Shown here piece by piece: positions 8,800 through 17,380 of a stretch of DNA of 64,000 nt (positions are counted from its first letter, which is position 1; every line of letters begins with the position of its first letter). The DNA lies in NCBI RefSeq assembly GCF_019084545.1, contig NZ_JAHREP010000012.1, forward strand, positions 86,887-150,886. Direction: 5' to 3'. This DNA is from Marinobacterium ramblicola (GTDB taxonomy: Bacteria > Pseudomonadota > Gammaproteobacteria > Pseudomonadales > Balneatricaceae). Position numbers and translations under genes: made by a program. Below the pieces are notes generated by a model that saw only the letters and a program-made list of their open reading frames with translations, was not told the origin of the DNA and did not search any database.

Positions 8800-9276
8800 G
8801 TGACGCCGGCCATCAAGACGCTGGAACGCGCCCGGATCGCGTTCAGCGTGCATGAGTACGATCATGATCCTTCCGCTCCCGCCTATGGCCTGGAGGCTGC
8901 GGAAAAGCTGGGTCGACCGGTTGAGCAGGTGTTCAAAACCCTGCTGGTTGCCCTGGAGGGGGATGCCAAGCGGTTGGCTGTCGGCATAGTGCCGGTCGCC
9001 GGTCAGCTCGACCTGAAAGCGATGGCCAGCGCGCTGAAGGTGAAAAAAGTGTCGATGGCCCAGCCCGCGGATGCTGAGCGGGCCACCGGCTATATCGTTG
9101 GTGGTATCAGTCCCCTGGGGCAGAAGAAACGCTTGCCGATGGTGCTTGATGCCAGTGCAGCGGCACAGCAGACTATTTTGATCAGCGGAGGACGGCGCGG
9201 GCTGGATATCGAGTTGTCACCGGTTGATCTCTGTCGGATCACCGGCGCTCAACAGGCTGCAGTCGCACGTAGTTAG
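8800..9276 (+). CDS. ybaK: Cys-tRNA(Pro)/Cys-tRNA(Cys) deacylase (YbaK/EbsC)
   Basis: About 158 residues from the GTG at 8800, read as MTPAIKTLERARIAFSVHEY. This aligns from the first residue with E. coli YbaK (MTPAVKLLEKNKI), and a G-rich ribosome site lies 8-15 bases upstream. The YbaK family removes cysteine wrongly attached to tRNA-Pro. Conserved blocks visible are AAEKLGRPVEQVFKTLLV, KKVSMAQPADAERATGYIVGGISPLGQKK and ISGGRRGLDIELSP. It lies 16 bp after the CigR-like gene in the same direction and ends in a strong hairpin. Confidence 0.93.
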   Translation: MTPAIKTLERARIAFSVHEYDHDPSAPAYGLEAAEKLGRPVEQVFKTLLVALEGDAKRLAVGIVPVAGQLDLKAMASALKVKKVSMAQPADAERATGYIVGGISPLGQKKRLPMVLDASAAAQQTILISGGRRGLDIELSPVDLCRITGAQQAAVARS

Positions 9277-9281
9277 GCGGT

Positions 9282-9314
9282 AGTGGCGGGCAGCAATGAG
9301 TGCTGCCCGCCACT
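9282..9314 (+). terminator. Long perfect hairpin after ybaK
   Basis: Arms of 14 bases (9282-9295 AGTGGCGGGCAGCA and 9301-9314) pair perfectly around a 5-base loop, 5 bases after the ybaK stop. Only TTT follows, so it is a weak-tailed intrinsic terminator, possibly bidirectional because the next gene converges from the right. Confidence 0.75.
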
Positions 9315-9366
9315 TTGCGTGTATTGAGTACGCCTTAGGTTCTAACCTTCACGGGCTGTGCTGTCA

Positions 9367-10752
9367 CTAGCCCTGAGTGCCTGTCCGATTCGCCACGGAT
9401 TCGCTCTTGGCGCGCCGACGGCGAGCCTTGAATCTTGACGGTTCCAGATCGTGTTTGCCCAGCAGCTTGTACAGATCGGTACGGTTACGTTCGGCGATTC
9501 TCGCCGCGTGGGTCACGTTGCCCTCGGTGATCTGCAGCAGCTTGATCAGGTAGCGGCGTTCAAACTCCGCTCTGGCTTCGTTGAAGGATGGGATCACACG
9601 CTGCTGATTGTCCATCGCTTCCGCCACCAATGATTCCGAAATCACCGGAGAGGTGCTGTTGGCAACCGCCTGTGCGACCACCTTTTTCAGTTGTGCTACG
9701 TTGCCAGGCCAGGCCGACAGGCCAAGAAGGTGTATCGCCCCGGGCGAAAGGTTGCGTACGCGACGGTTCTGTTTGCTGGCTTCCTGAGCGAGAAAATGAC
9801 GGGCCAGGAGCGGGATGTCCTCGGCGCGTTCCTGAAGTGACGGGATCTCCAGGTTCACCAGGTTGAGCATGTAATAGAGTGACTCGTTGAGCTCGCCGTT
9901 GAGCATCGCGTGTTCCAGGTTACGTTGCGAGCTGGCGATAACGCGCACATCGATCGGTTCATCGTGTTCGCTGCCGATTGCCCGGACTCGCCCCGATTTC
10001 AGGGCCGCAAGCAGTTTTGCTTGTAGCGCAAGTGGAAGGTCACAGATATCCCTCAGCAGCAGTGTGCCGCCCTGGGTGCGTGAAAGCAGCCCCTGCTGAT
10101 CGGTAGTGGCGCCGCTGAATGCACCACGGCTGTGGCCGAACAGCTCCGATTCCAGCATCTGTTCCGGCAGGTCGCTGCAGTTGAGGACTTCGAACGGTTT
10201 TTCGGAACGGCGGCTGGCGAGGTGAATCGCTCTGGCCAGAAGTGCCTTGCCGCTTCCGCTGGGGCCGTTAATGATCAAGTTGACATCCGATACCGCCACC
10301 CGGCGTGCCTGATCGAGCAGGTTCTCCATGATCGGGTTGCGGGCGACTATCTCCGAGCGCCAGCGTTGATCGCGACGCTGATTCGCGGCGTCGAGAGCGG
10401 CTCTGACGGTATCAAGCAGGTGGGCACGATCGAAGGGGGGCATGAGAATGCCAAAGGCTCCTTGTGCAGTCGCTTCAAGCGCTTCCGGCAATACCTGCTG
10501 GTTGACGATCAGTATGCGGCTGATCGCCGGGTAGTCGTGCTGGATCAGCTCACTCAGCGTTAGCCCATCGCGTGCGCTGGTGCGAAGGTCGCACAGCGCA
10601 AGCTCGATTTTACGGGATTCAAGCATCTGCATCGCTTCGTCGCCGGTGGTCGCTGTGCGTACGCGGTAACCGGCGCCGATAAGGTATTCGTTGAGCTGCT
10701 CGAGCTGATCACAGTTTTGATCGACAAGAAGAATTTGGGGGCTGGCGGTCAT
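9367..10752 (-). CDS. GlrR/NtrC-like regulator with degenerate receiver and ATPase
   Basis: 461 residues with the order of NtrC-family response regulators: receiver domain (1-120), AAA+ sigma-54 activation domain (about 135-370) and Fis-type helix-turn-helix (about 405-440, NVTHAARIAERNRTDLYKLL). It most resembles GlrR/QseF. The receiver keeps a possible phospho-acceptor (LALCDLRTS) but has Q for an acidic-pocket Asp and P where the conserved Lys should be (LMPPFD). In the AAA+ domain Walker A is present (GPSGSGKALLARAIH), but Walker B reads LLLRD instead of LFLDE. The GAFTGA loop is GAFSGA, and the expected arginine of the YYRLN stretch is Met (YYMLN). ATP hydrolysis is therefore doubtful. 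No partner kinase gene is nearby. Confidence 0.85.
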   Translation of the reverse strand: MTASPQILLVDQNCDQLEQLNEYLIGAGYRVRTATTGDEAMQMLESRKIELALCDLRTSARDGLTLSELIQHDYPAISRILIVNQQVLPEALEATAQGAFGILMPPFDRAHLLDTVRAALDAANQRRDQRWRSEIVARNPIMENLLDQARRVAVSDVNLIINGPSGSGKALLARAIHLASRRSEKPFEVLNCSDLPEQMLESELFGHSRGAFSGATTDQQGLLSRTQGGTLLLRDICDLPLALQAKLLAALKSGRVRAIGSEHDEPIDVRVIASSQRNLEHAMLNGELNESLYYMLNLVNLEIPSLQERAEDIPLLARHFLAQEASKQNRRVRNLSPGAIHLLGLSAWPGNVAQLKKVVAQAVANSTSPVISESLVAEAMDNQQRVIPSFNEARAEFERRYLIKLLQITEGNVTHAARIAERNRTDLYKLLGKHDLEPSRFKARRRRAKSESVANRTGTQG

Positions 10753-10957
10753 CTTAATTTGCTCCTGGCACGGCTCAACGAATGCAGTGCGACGATGAAC
10801 ACAGGTTCAGTTCCGTTGAGTCATTACTGCCTGATTAATAAAGCAGCATCTCTTTGGCGACACTATTGAACAATTGTAACAGGTGTTTAAACGATATCGA
10901 AGAGTGGAATGCCGACGGCGGTCACCCGCAAAACGCCAACAGAGACCGGCGAACCGG

Positions 10958-11164
10958 TTACTCAAGACGAAAGCCGATCTTCAGTACGACCTGGTAATGG
11001 GCGATAGCGCCGTCCTTGATATGGCCTCGCATCTCTTTGACCTCCCACCAATCCAGGTGCTCATGGCGTGAACTGGCTTCGGCGATAGCGCCGCGAATCG
11101 CGTCATCGTAACTGCTGGTGGAGGATCCTGCGATCTCGATGAGCTGATAGTTATGTCCGGGCAT
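10958..11164 (-). CDS. Dodecin family flavin-binding protein
   Basis: A 68-residue protein from the ATG at 11164 (ribosome site GGAG 6 bases upstream). The sequence YQLIEIAGSSTSSYDDAIRGA, LDWWEVKEMRGHIKDG and HYQVVLKIGFRLE is typical of dodecins. These small beta-alpha-beta-beta proteins assemble into 12-mers that store flavin or coenzyme A. Two Trp residues are present (LDWWEV), one being at the usual flavin-stacking place. It is monocistronic and full length. Confidence 0.93.
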   Translation of the reverse strand: MPGHNYQLIEIAGSSTSSYDDAIRGAIAEASSRHEHLDWWEVKEMRGHIKDGAIAHYQVVLKIGFRLE

Positions 11165-11325
11165 GTCGATCTCCTTTTCGGGTCGGAATCTGTCGCTTAC
11201 CTGATACTGAATAATAGCAGTGGTTCCGGGTTTTGCCGTTTGTTGATCCGCTAACACTCAGGGGGTAGCTTGAGTCTGTTGGCGGTCGCTAATAAGATCG
11301 GCTAAAGCTCGCAGGGATCGCCCGG

Positions 11326-12306
11326 ATGCACCGCTTCGTTTTACTTCTGTTTTTCTCCCTCCTGATCGGTGGTTGTCAACTGCGCCCTCAGTTACCCGAT
11401 GATGCTCTCTATCAGCGAGGGCTGATATCCCTCGAGGGGGCCGATATCCGGTTTCAGCCCTGCGGGCGCACCCAGTGGCAATCGATGGCGACCATTCCCG
11501 ATCTGCTCAGGCAGGAGTATCTGCGTTTGAGTGCCGGTGGTGAGGGCTTGCCGGTCTATATGGAGGGTTGGGGTAGCGATGTGGCGGGTGAGTGGCAGGT
11601 GCTGGAGCCGCGTGTGATCGGCGGTGACCTGAGCAGTTGTGCGGAGTATTTCTCCGCCGTGGCGCTGTATGCTTCGGGTATGGAGCCGCCCTGGTCGGCC
11701 ATGCTTGAGCAGGAGCGGCTGGTGTTCAATGAGCCGCAGCGACTGCGTACCTTGGTATTCGATAAACCTGAAGCGACGCGCGAGGGTGTGATCTGGCGTT
11801 GGTCTCAGAGTCTTCGTGATGGCAACAGCGACCGGGATATCGCCTTGGATGTGGTCAGGCGGCCCTGCTGGGATAGCCAAGGGACCTGGTATGCGCTCAG
11901 TGCACTGCTCGATCTGGATGGGCGTCTGTTCACCGGTTGCGCCCGTTATGGCGATCTGCAAAGACTGGCGCTGGTATCGCATTACCGCACCGCTGCTGGG
12001 CAGTACCTGCGTGATCTCCACCTGCTGCTGCAGACGAATGGCGATGTGCGCCTGGTCGAAGACAACCATGACGGCCTGCCGTTGAAACCTCGTGCGGGCC
12101 GTTGGCGTTTCTTAAACGCCGAGCGAGTGTTGCTGGAGCTGGAGCGTCCCGGCGCGGTCGGACGGTTCGACACGCAGCTTTGGCAGGTGCGGAACGATGG
12201 CGCGCTGGTGTTGCTGCATGACGATCCTGCGCTGGGGCGAGGGCTTGAGCTGCAGCCGGCAGGGCGTTTGCTGCAGTGGCCGGAGGGGCGTATCCCCTTG
12301 CCCTGA
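11326..12306 (+). CDS. Lipoprotein with NlpE/META-like domains
   Basis: A 326-residue lipoprotein. The signal peptide MHRFVLLLFFSLLIGGC ends in a lipobox (LIGGC) with the lipidated Cys at residue 17. Residue 18 is Gln, which favours the outer membrane. Two Cys pairs in the mature part (FQPCGRT, LSSCAEYF; RRPCWDS, FTGCARYG) suggest disulfides typical of COG3650-type periplasmic domains. The C-terminal part (DVRLVEDNHDGLPLKPRAGRW) recalls NlpE-like repeats. The physiological role is unknown. It converges on the DnaJ-like gene with 4 bp between the stops. Confidence 0.75.
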   Translation: MHRFVLLLFFSLLIGGCQLRPQLPDDALYQRGLISLEGADIRFQPCGRTQWQSMATIPDLLRQEYLRLSAGGEGLPVYMEGWGSDVAGEWQVLEPRVIGGDLSSCAEYFSAVALYASGMEPPWSAMLEQERLVFNEPQRLRTLVFDKPEATREGVIWRWSQSLRDGNSDRDIALDVVRRPCWDSQGTWYALSALLDLDGRLFTGCARYGDLQRLALVSHYRTAAGQYLRDLHLLLQTNGDVRLVEDNHDGLPLKPRAGRWRFLNAERVLLELERPGAVGRFDTQLWQVRNDGALVLLHDDPALGRGLELQPAGRLLQWPEGRIPLP

Positions 12307-12310
12307 TCGA

Positions 12311-13051
12311 TTAATCCCGTAACAGAAGTGTCTTGGCCTCGTTGATGCGTGATGCCAGCCAGGTGCTGCCACCCCGATCCGGGTGGTTACGTTGAATCAG
12401 GCGGCGATGGGCTTCGATAATCGCCACCCGGTCCGCACCGGGTTCCAGGCCGAGAATCGCCAGCGCCTCTTCGCGGGTCATCGAGGGTCCATCCCGAGGG
12501 CCGCCTTCATCCTTGGAACCAGTACCGCCGGGATCATCGGCACGCCAGGCAGCTCCGAAGCGTTTGTCGAGGTAGGTTTCGAGCAGCCGGGTCGAATCCC
12601 GGTCGCTGTCGCGACACTCGCGCAGCAGCTGCAGAAACTCCTCTTTGCTCAAGCTGCTCAGCTGACGCCCGCACAGCGAACCCTCCAGTACTTCGCCGTC
12701 CATACTGCCGGAGTCGTGGGCCAGACTCATCGCGATCATGCGACTGCGAACCTGGGAGCGACCACCGCTGCTGGACTGGCGGCTTTTGTAGGACTGGGCG
12801 CCGCGCTGTATCCAGGGCAGCAGCCGCAGCAGCAGCGGAACGATGCGTTGTGCCAGGGGCAGCAGCAGGGCGACAAGCGCGCCTAGCCAGTGCAGTCGAC
12901 CGGTGATGGCGAGAAACAGCAGCCCCAGCATGATCAGCAGAAAGGCGAGCTTGACGCCGGCACGCGTACGCTCCTGCGGCGGCTGGCGTCGAAGCCACAG
13001 CCAGCCGAGGCCTGCGATCAATACGAACAGTACTAACCCAATCGGGTTCAC
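12311..13051 (-). CDS. Membrane-anchored DnaJ-domain protein (Tim14/DjlA-like)
   Basis: 246 residues starting at a GTG (13049-13051) that has GGAG 5 bases upstream. Hydrophobic segments occupy about residues 2-20, 30-47 and 50-75. The C-terminus (about 185-246) is a compact J domain with [23 protein letters not shown], the HPD tripeptide in RNHPDRGGS, and INEAKTLLL. The J domain at the C-terminus behind membrane helices matches Tim14/Pam18-like bacterial DnaJ proteins, which stimulate DnaK at the membrane. It is encoded 33 bp downstream of the VWA-protein gene, same direction. Confidence 0.85.
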   Translation of the reverse strand: MNPIGLVLFVLIAGLGWLWLRRQPPQERTRAGVKLAFLLIMLGLLFLAITGRLHWLGALVALLLPLAQRIVPLLLRLLPWIQRGAQSYKSRQSSSGGRSQVRSRMIAMSLAHDSGSMDGEVLEGSLCGRQLSSLSKEEFLQLLRECRDSDRDSTRLLETYLDKRFGAAWRADDPGGTGSKDEGGPRDGPSMTREEALAILGLEPGADRVAIIEAHRRLIQRNHPDRGGSTWLASRINEAKTLLLRD

Positions 13052-13083
13052 AGTTGCTCCTGGTCAGGTTGTCGAGTGAGGTG

Positions 13084-13779
13084 TTATTTGCGCAACTGCT
13101 GGGTCAGCGCGAGCAGTTGCCGGTTGCCCTTGCCCGCGTAACGTTCGAGTGCCGCCAGACCTCCAGTGGCATAGACAGCGGCCGCACCGAGCAGTTCTCG
13201 CAGTCGGCTGGCGCTCTTCAGGTCGAAGCGGGCAAAGGCTCCGCCCGAGAGGCGGGCCAACTGCTCGAACAGCAGGCGGCCATTGGGGTCGTTGCCCTCG
13301 TGGAAGCTGAAGATGGGGGTGCCGTGCAAGCCGAGTTCGCCGGCCATTTCGCAGAGCGGATCGATCTTCTCTTCGCAGCAATCGCCCACCAGTACGATGG
13401 CGTTGAGCGGGTGCAGACTGTTCTCGCGCAGGGCATGCTCAAGCACCCGTCCTATTTGAGTGTGGCCACCGAGGCAGCTGACAGCATCCATCTGATCGAG
13501 CAGGGCGGCGGCACTGTCGACCCAACCGGTATAGTGAAACTCGCGATAGCCGCGATAGTAACAGAGCTGCACCAGTAGTTGCCCGCTCTCGGCGCTGGCG
13601 AGAAACATTTCGCTCTGCAACTGGCAGGCGTGATCCCAGGTTGGGCGGCGGCTGGCGGTGGCGTCCATTGCGAACAACAGTCGACCGCGGCCGGTATCAC
13701 GTACCGCCAGATCTTTCGCTTGGTTGATAAAGGCCTCAATCTCCGTGGAGTCAGAGGCCGGCTTCAGTGATTTACCCAT
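13084..13779 (-). CDS. VWA-domain protein
   Basis: 231 residues from the ATG at 13779. The fold is a von Willebrand factor A domain with a metal-ion-adhesion-type site: LLFAMDATASRRPTWDHACQLQ (DATAS in place of DxSxS), GGHTQIGRVLEHAL providing the second metal ligand, and IVLVGDCCEE as the third strand. There is no signal peptide, so it is probably cytosolic. VWA proteins like this often work with AAA+ ATPases or as scaffolds, but no such partner is adjacent. Upstream in-frame codons exist but run back toward the stop of olsF. I prefer the start beginning MGKSLKPAS. Confidence 0.82.
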   Translation of the reverse strand: MGKSLKPASDSTEIEAFINQAKDLAVRDTGRGRLLFAMDATASRRPTWDHACQLQSEMFLASAESGQLLVQLCYYRGYREFHYTGWVDSAAALLDQMDAVSCLGGHTQIGRVLEHALRENSLHPLNAIVLVGDCCEEKIDPLCEMAGELGLHGTPIFSFHEGNDPNGRLLFEQLARLSGGAFARFDLKSASRLRELLGAAAVYATGGLAALERYAGKGNRQLLALTQQLRK

Positions 13780-13852
13780 GCTGTGAGCCCGCTGTCCTGT
13801 CACCGATTTACAGGTTTTAGTGTAGACCGCGGGCTTTGTCGGGCACAGTTTT

Positions 13853-15619
13853 TCAGGCGATTTCCGTTTCCGGCTCCACAGTCGCTGTGGGCCCGGCCGC
13901 GGCTGCATCGCCGATGTAGCGCTGACGCTTGCGCGCCTTCACATACTTGGTATCAACCAGCACAAGTCCGTCGACGCAGTAGTTGAAGTCGGCATCGACG
14001 CCAAAATCAAGGAAGCGCACGCCTCCCGGTTCGCATAGCTCACTGTACTGCTTGTACAGCGTGGGTACGGAGACGCCGAGGAACTCCAGTTGCTCCTTCA
14101 AAACGGTGAAGTCGGCCGTGTAGTCATCCCCCTGGAACAGCCTGAACATCTCGGCACGGGTGTCGTCGTCCAGCGTATAGGGGCTGTTGGCGCGCCCCAG
14201 CTCCGCCCGGTCGGGGAAATAGTGGCGGTAGAACCAGACCAGCAGGTCGCGGGCCCGTTTCGGGTAGCTGTTGCTCATGCTCACCGGACCGAACATGTAG
14301 CGGATCTCAGGACGGCTGCGCAGGTAGGCCCCTATGCCGTACCAGAGGTAGTCCAGGCTGCGGCGCCCCCAGTAGCGTGGTTGCACGAAACTGCGGCCCA
14401 GCTCTATACCCTGTTCGAAATAGGGCGACATCTCGGCGCTGTAGCTGAACAGGCTGGCGCTGTATAACTGTTCGGAGAGCGCGGAGCGATCCATCCGTAC
14501 GACTTCGGCCAACCGATAGGCACCGGCGATTTCGAGATCATCCTCGTCCCATAGAATCAGGTGGCGATAGTGGCGGTCGTACTTGTCGAGATCGCGTCGG
14601 TCTCCGGTGCCTTCGCCGACACAGCGGAAGGCGATCTCGCGCAGCCGGCCGATCTCGGCCATGACGGCTGAATCACTGCGATAATCGAACAGGTAGATCT
14701 TCTTGCCATCCGAGGTTTCGCCCAAGAGCTCGGCATCGCGCAGCTCCTGTTTCAATATCTGCCGGTTCTGCGGGTGAGCAATGGTCTTTTCGGTCTTAAA
14801 CAGCGGCGTTTTGTTGCGCGCGATGCGGTACAGGTGCTTTTTCAGCAGTTTGGCCTTGATCTTGGCCGCTACCGGCAGGGTATCGATTTGACTGAATGCG
14901 ATCGGTTCGCCGATGCGGATCGGGAGGTTTTTCGAGCGTTTGTTGAACATCTCATGCGCCAGCAGCAGTGACGACATCGATTTGTTCAGCGTCGACAGAC
15001 CGTAGAACAGGGCTGAGTTTTTGCCGCCAACGAATACCGGCAGGATAGGGGCGTTGCTCTTGCGTGCAAACATCAGGAAGCCGCTGTTCCAGGGGCCATC
15101 CTTGATACCGGTAAAGCTGGCGCGGGATACCTCGCCGGCGGGGAATACGATGACCGCCTCGTCGTTTCGCAGGCAATCCACGATACGGGCGATGTCGCGT
15201 TTGCGAGTGCCCTTGCCCAGGTTGTCGACCGGGAGAAACAGCTCTTGCAACGGATCGAAGTGCATCAGCAGATCGTTGGCGATGATGCGCACATCGCGGC
15301 GTACCTCGCCGACCAGTTTCAGTAGCGCCAGGCCGTCCAGGGCGCCGAGCGGGTGGTTGGCCACGATGACGACGCGTCCGCTGGAGGGGATGTTGATCCG
15401 CTCCTTGCTGTTGGCGCTGTAGCTGAAATTGAAATAGTCGAGTACCCGATCGATGAATTCGAAACCGGTTACCTCGCGGTTCTCTTCCAGGAAACGGTTG
15501 ATCTCGCCCTCGTGCACCAGGCGCCGAAGGCAGAAGAGGGTGGAGCGGCGGACCGGGGCGGGCTTGGCGGCAAACCCCGGATACTTGCTGAGAACAACCT
15601 GTTCGACGTTAATCTGCAT
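13853..15619 (-). CDS. olsF: Bifunctional ornithine lipid synthase, OlsF-like
   Basis: 588 residues in two parts. The N-terminal part (about 60-290) is a PlsC/OlsA-type acyltransferase with HX4D box NHPLGALD (about 88-95), FPAGEVSR (about 165) and PILPVFVGG. The C-terminal part (about 300-560) is an OlsB-like GNAT N-acyltransferase with EIGRLREIAFRCVGEGTGDRRDLD, YDRHYRHLILWD and ELGRSFVQPRYWGRRSLDYLW. This pairing is that of OlsF, which N-acylates ornithine with 3-hydroxyacyl-ACP and then O-acylates it, giving phosphorus-free ornithine lipids. Such lipids can replace phospholipids under phosphate limitation. No obvious Pho box was identified. OlsB homologues may use glutamine or other amino acids, so the head group should be confirmed. 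Confidence 0.85.
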   Translation of the reverse strand: MQINVEQVVLSKYPGFAAKPAPVRRSTLFCLRRLVHEGEINRFLEENREVTGFEFIDRVLDYFNFSYSANSKERINIPSSGRVVIVANHPLGALDGLALLKLVGEVRRDVRIIANDLLMHFDPLQELFLPVDNLGKGTRKRDIARIVDCLRNDEAVIVFPAGEVSRASFTGIKDGPWNSGFLMFARKSNAPILPVFVGGKNSALFYGLSTLNKSMSSLLLAHEMFNKRSKNLPIRIGEPIAFSQIDTLPVAAKIKAKLLKKHLYRIARNKTPLFKTEKTIAHPQNRQILKQELRDAELLGETSDGKKIYLFDYRSDSAVMAEIGRLREIAFRCVGEGTGDRRDLDKYDRHYRHLILWDEDDLEIAGAYRLAEVVRMDRSALSEQLYSASLFSYSAEMSPYFEQGIELGRSFVQPRYWGRRSLDYLWYGIGAYLRSRPEIRYMFGPVSMSNSYPKRARDLLVWFYRHYFPDRAELGRANSPYTLDDDTRAEMFRLFQGDDYTADFTVLKEQLEFLGVSVPTLYKQYSELCEPGGVRFLDFGVDADFNYCVDGLVLVDTKYVKARKRQRYIGDAAAAGPTATVEPETEIA

Positions 15620-15708
15620 CTTGCGTCCCGACAGTGTTACATGACGGCGACCAAGATAAGTCGAACAGGTGACGGTGAATTGACGTTAGTGTGACGCTTG
15701 GATGACGC

Positions 15709-15885
15709 CTATTTGTCTTTCATCGCATCTTCCCACATGTCCCTGTCTTCGGTGCGGCGGCCGCGATTCTGTCTGCGGTCCTTCTTGCCCGGTTCAAAGC
15801 GTATCTCCTCGCGGCGATCGGGCTGTTGGCGCCGGTCTTCGCTTGTGCGGCGATTGCGACCGTTCCACTCCTGGCTCTCTGACAT
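15709..15885 (-). CDS. Small Arg/Asp-rich protein (58 residues)
   Basis: A short reading frame from the ATG at 15885 to a TAG at 15709 encodes 58 residues. It begins MSESQEWNGRNRRTSEDRR, is rich in Arg, Asp, Glu and Gln, and ends DMWEDAMKDK. The paired R/D repeats (EDRRQQPDRREE, KDRRQNRGRRTEDRD) indicate a disordered, highly charged protein. The clean frame with acidic and basic periodicity, together with its isolated position between two convincing genes, supports translation. No function is assigned, though RNA binding is conceivable. Confidence 0.6.
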   Translation of the reverse strand: MSESQEWNGRNRRTSEDRRQQPDRREEIRFEPGKKDRRQNRGRRTEDRDMWEDAMKDK

Positions 15886-15956
15886 CGCAAAGTCCTTGTC
15901 TGGTTATTATTCAGTCCTAGGATAGCGCAGCTGGTTGCTCAGATGTAGAGCGTCGA

Positions 15957-17270
15957 TCAAATTCGCTTCAGCGCTTCACCTTCGAAACGGACGCCGCTCC
16001 AGCCGGTGCGCATGAAGTTGCGGATATTGCCGTGGTCGGATCCTTCCGGTGTGGCCAAAACATCACGGTAGAAGCGGCCGAAACAGTGCAGGGTCTGCTG
16101 CTCGCTCAGCCCCATCAACTGGCCGAATGCCAAAATTTTGCAGGAGCCGCCATTTTCGCCGGCAGCGTTGGTCTGCTCGCCATTGCGGAAAGCACAGAGT
16201 GTGTAGTCGAAGTGGGCCTCGATCACGGCGATGCTGTCTTCGAAATCCAGTGATGTATCGGTGCCGACGCGTGCGGCAAACTGTTCTGGTGTCATCGGTG
16301 TGTCCAAAATCTCAGGGGTGAAAAGTTCAACTGTGCCTACACCCAGTTCCAGCAGTCGGTGGACCAGGGCTGTAATCGGTGTGTCGATGTTCAGCTGCCG
16401 ACTGCGCCGAAGCACCGCGCCGCTGATGCCGTCCAGCTCCAGTGCGCGGCCTTTTTCCCGGTCCACCAGCATCGATGTCTTGATCGCATCGAACTGGCTG
16501 ATCAGGGTGAACATCTCCTCCACATCGGTCGGCGTAAGCTCGACCTCATCCGCGGCGGCGACGGCGGCGGTTTCCTGCATCATCCGGTAGACACTGCCGC
16601 CGAGCGCCGGGTCGGAGGTGAGACGGCGGGTGTCGAGCCCGGTCAATGCCGACAACGGATTGACGCCATTGTTGATCAGCAGTTTGCGCCACAGCTCGCG
16701 CCTGATGTCGGCACTGAGCTGGGTGGGGATGGAAGCAGCGTTGAAACAGCTTTCGATGCTGCGTGCCAGGGGCAGGCTGGAGGGTGTTCGTTCGCTGTTG
16801 GGCCAGGGGCCGAAGATTACCTGAGCGGGGCCCGTAGCCTCAACGATTCCCGGTTCGAGGATATGACCGCCGATCCGTACAGCCAGGCCGCCAAAGGTGC
16901 GCGCGTCGCCGAGCGACGCGGCGATGATCGGCTCGTTATCGACACCGTTCTGCAGCGAAAGCACAGGTGTATCACTGGAAACAAACCACTGGTTTAGCTG
17001 TGCCATGATCGAGCCGGTGGCACCGGCTTTCAGCGTCAGCAGAATCAGGTCGAACTCTGTCGCGGCGTAATGCTCGAGCAGCGTTTCGATATCGGTGGCG
17101 ATAACGGCAGCGTTGAAGTTGAAGTCGGGGTGGTGAACTTCCAGCCCGATACGACGCATGGCGTTCAGGTGCTCGCCACGGGCGACGAAGACGCAGTCAT
17201 GTCCGGCCTGGATAAGGCGTGCGCCGTAATAGCAGCCGATGCCGCCAGCCCCAAGAATCAAAAAACGCAT
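15957..17270 (-). CDS. 2-dehydropantoate 2-reductase (PanE/ApbA) fused to a HopJ domain
   Basis: A 437-residue fusion. Residues 1 to about 315 are a ketopantoate reductase: Rossmann motif ILGAGGIGCYYGARL at the N-terminus, LILLTLKAG, LQNGVDNE, the catalytic Lys region WRKLLINNGVNPLSALTG and a C-terminal helical domain. Such enzymes reduce ketopantoate with NADPH on the way to coenzyme A. Residues about 322-437 are a HopJ-type domain (DSIAVIEAHFDYTLCAFRNG, NAAGENGGSCKILAF, CFGRFYRDVL, NIRNFMRTGWSGVRFEGEAL), usually a free protein of about 110 residues. The function of HopJ in non-pathogens is unknown. No stop or frameshift separates the halves. The ATG at 17270 has CAGGAG 7 bases upstream. Confidence 0.88.
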   Translation of the reverse strand: MRFLILGAGGIGCYYGARLIQAGHDCVFVARGEHLNAMRRIGLEVHHPDFNFNAAVIATDIETLLEHYAATEFDLILLTLKAGATGSIMAQLNQWFVSSDTPVLSLQNGVDNEPIIAASLGDARTFGGLAVRIGGHILEPGIVEATGPAQVIFGPWPNSERTPSSLPLARSIESCFNAASIPTQLSADIRRELWRKLLINNGVNPLSALTGLDTRRLTSDPALGGSVYRMMQETAAVAAADEVELTPTDVEEMFTLISQFDAIKTSMLVDREKGRALELDGISGAVLRRSRQLNIDTPITALVHRLLELGVGTVELFTPEILDTPMTPEQFAARVGTDTSLDFEDSIAVIEAHFDYTLCAFRNGEQTNAAGENGGSCKILAFGQLMGLSEQQTLHCFGRFYRDVLATPEGSDHGNIRNFMRTGWSGVRFEGEALKRI

Positions 17271-17293
17271 GGCTCAACTCCTGCTCAGATCGA

Positions 17294-17316
17294 AAGGCAC
17301 CATTGTCGGGTGCCTT
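17294..17316 (-). terminator. Hairpin between metG and panE-hopJ
   Basis: AAGGCACC (17294-17301) pairs with GGTGCCTT (17309-17316) around a 7-base loop, downstream of the metG stop on the reverse strand. The T-run is only TTT, so termination may be partial. The panE-hopJ start lies just beyond. Confidence 0.5.
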
Positions 17317-17380
17317 GTTCGTTCTGCCCACCCTCAACTTGGAACTATCAATTTCCATTCGCTGGAAGGTGGGGTGCTGC

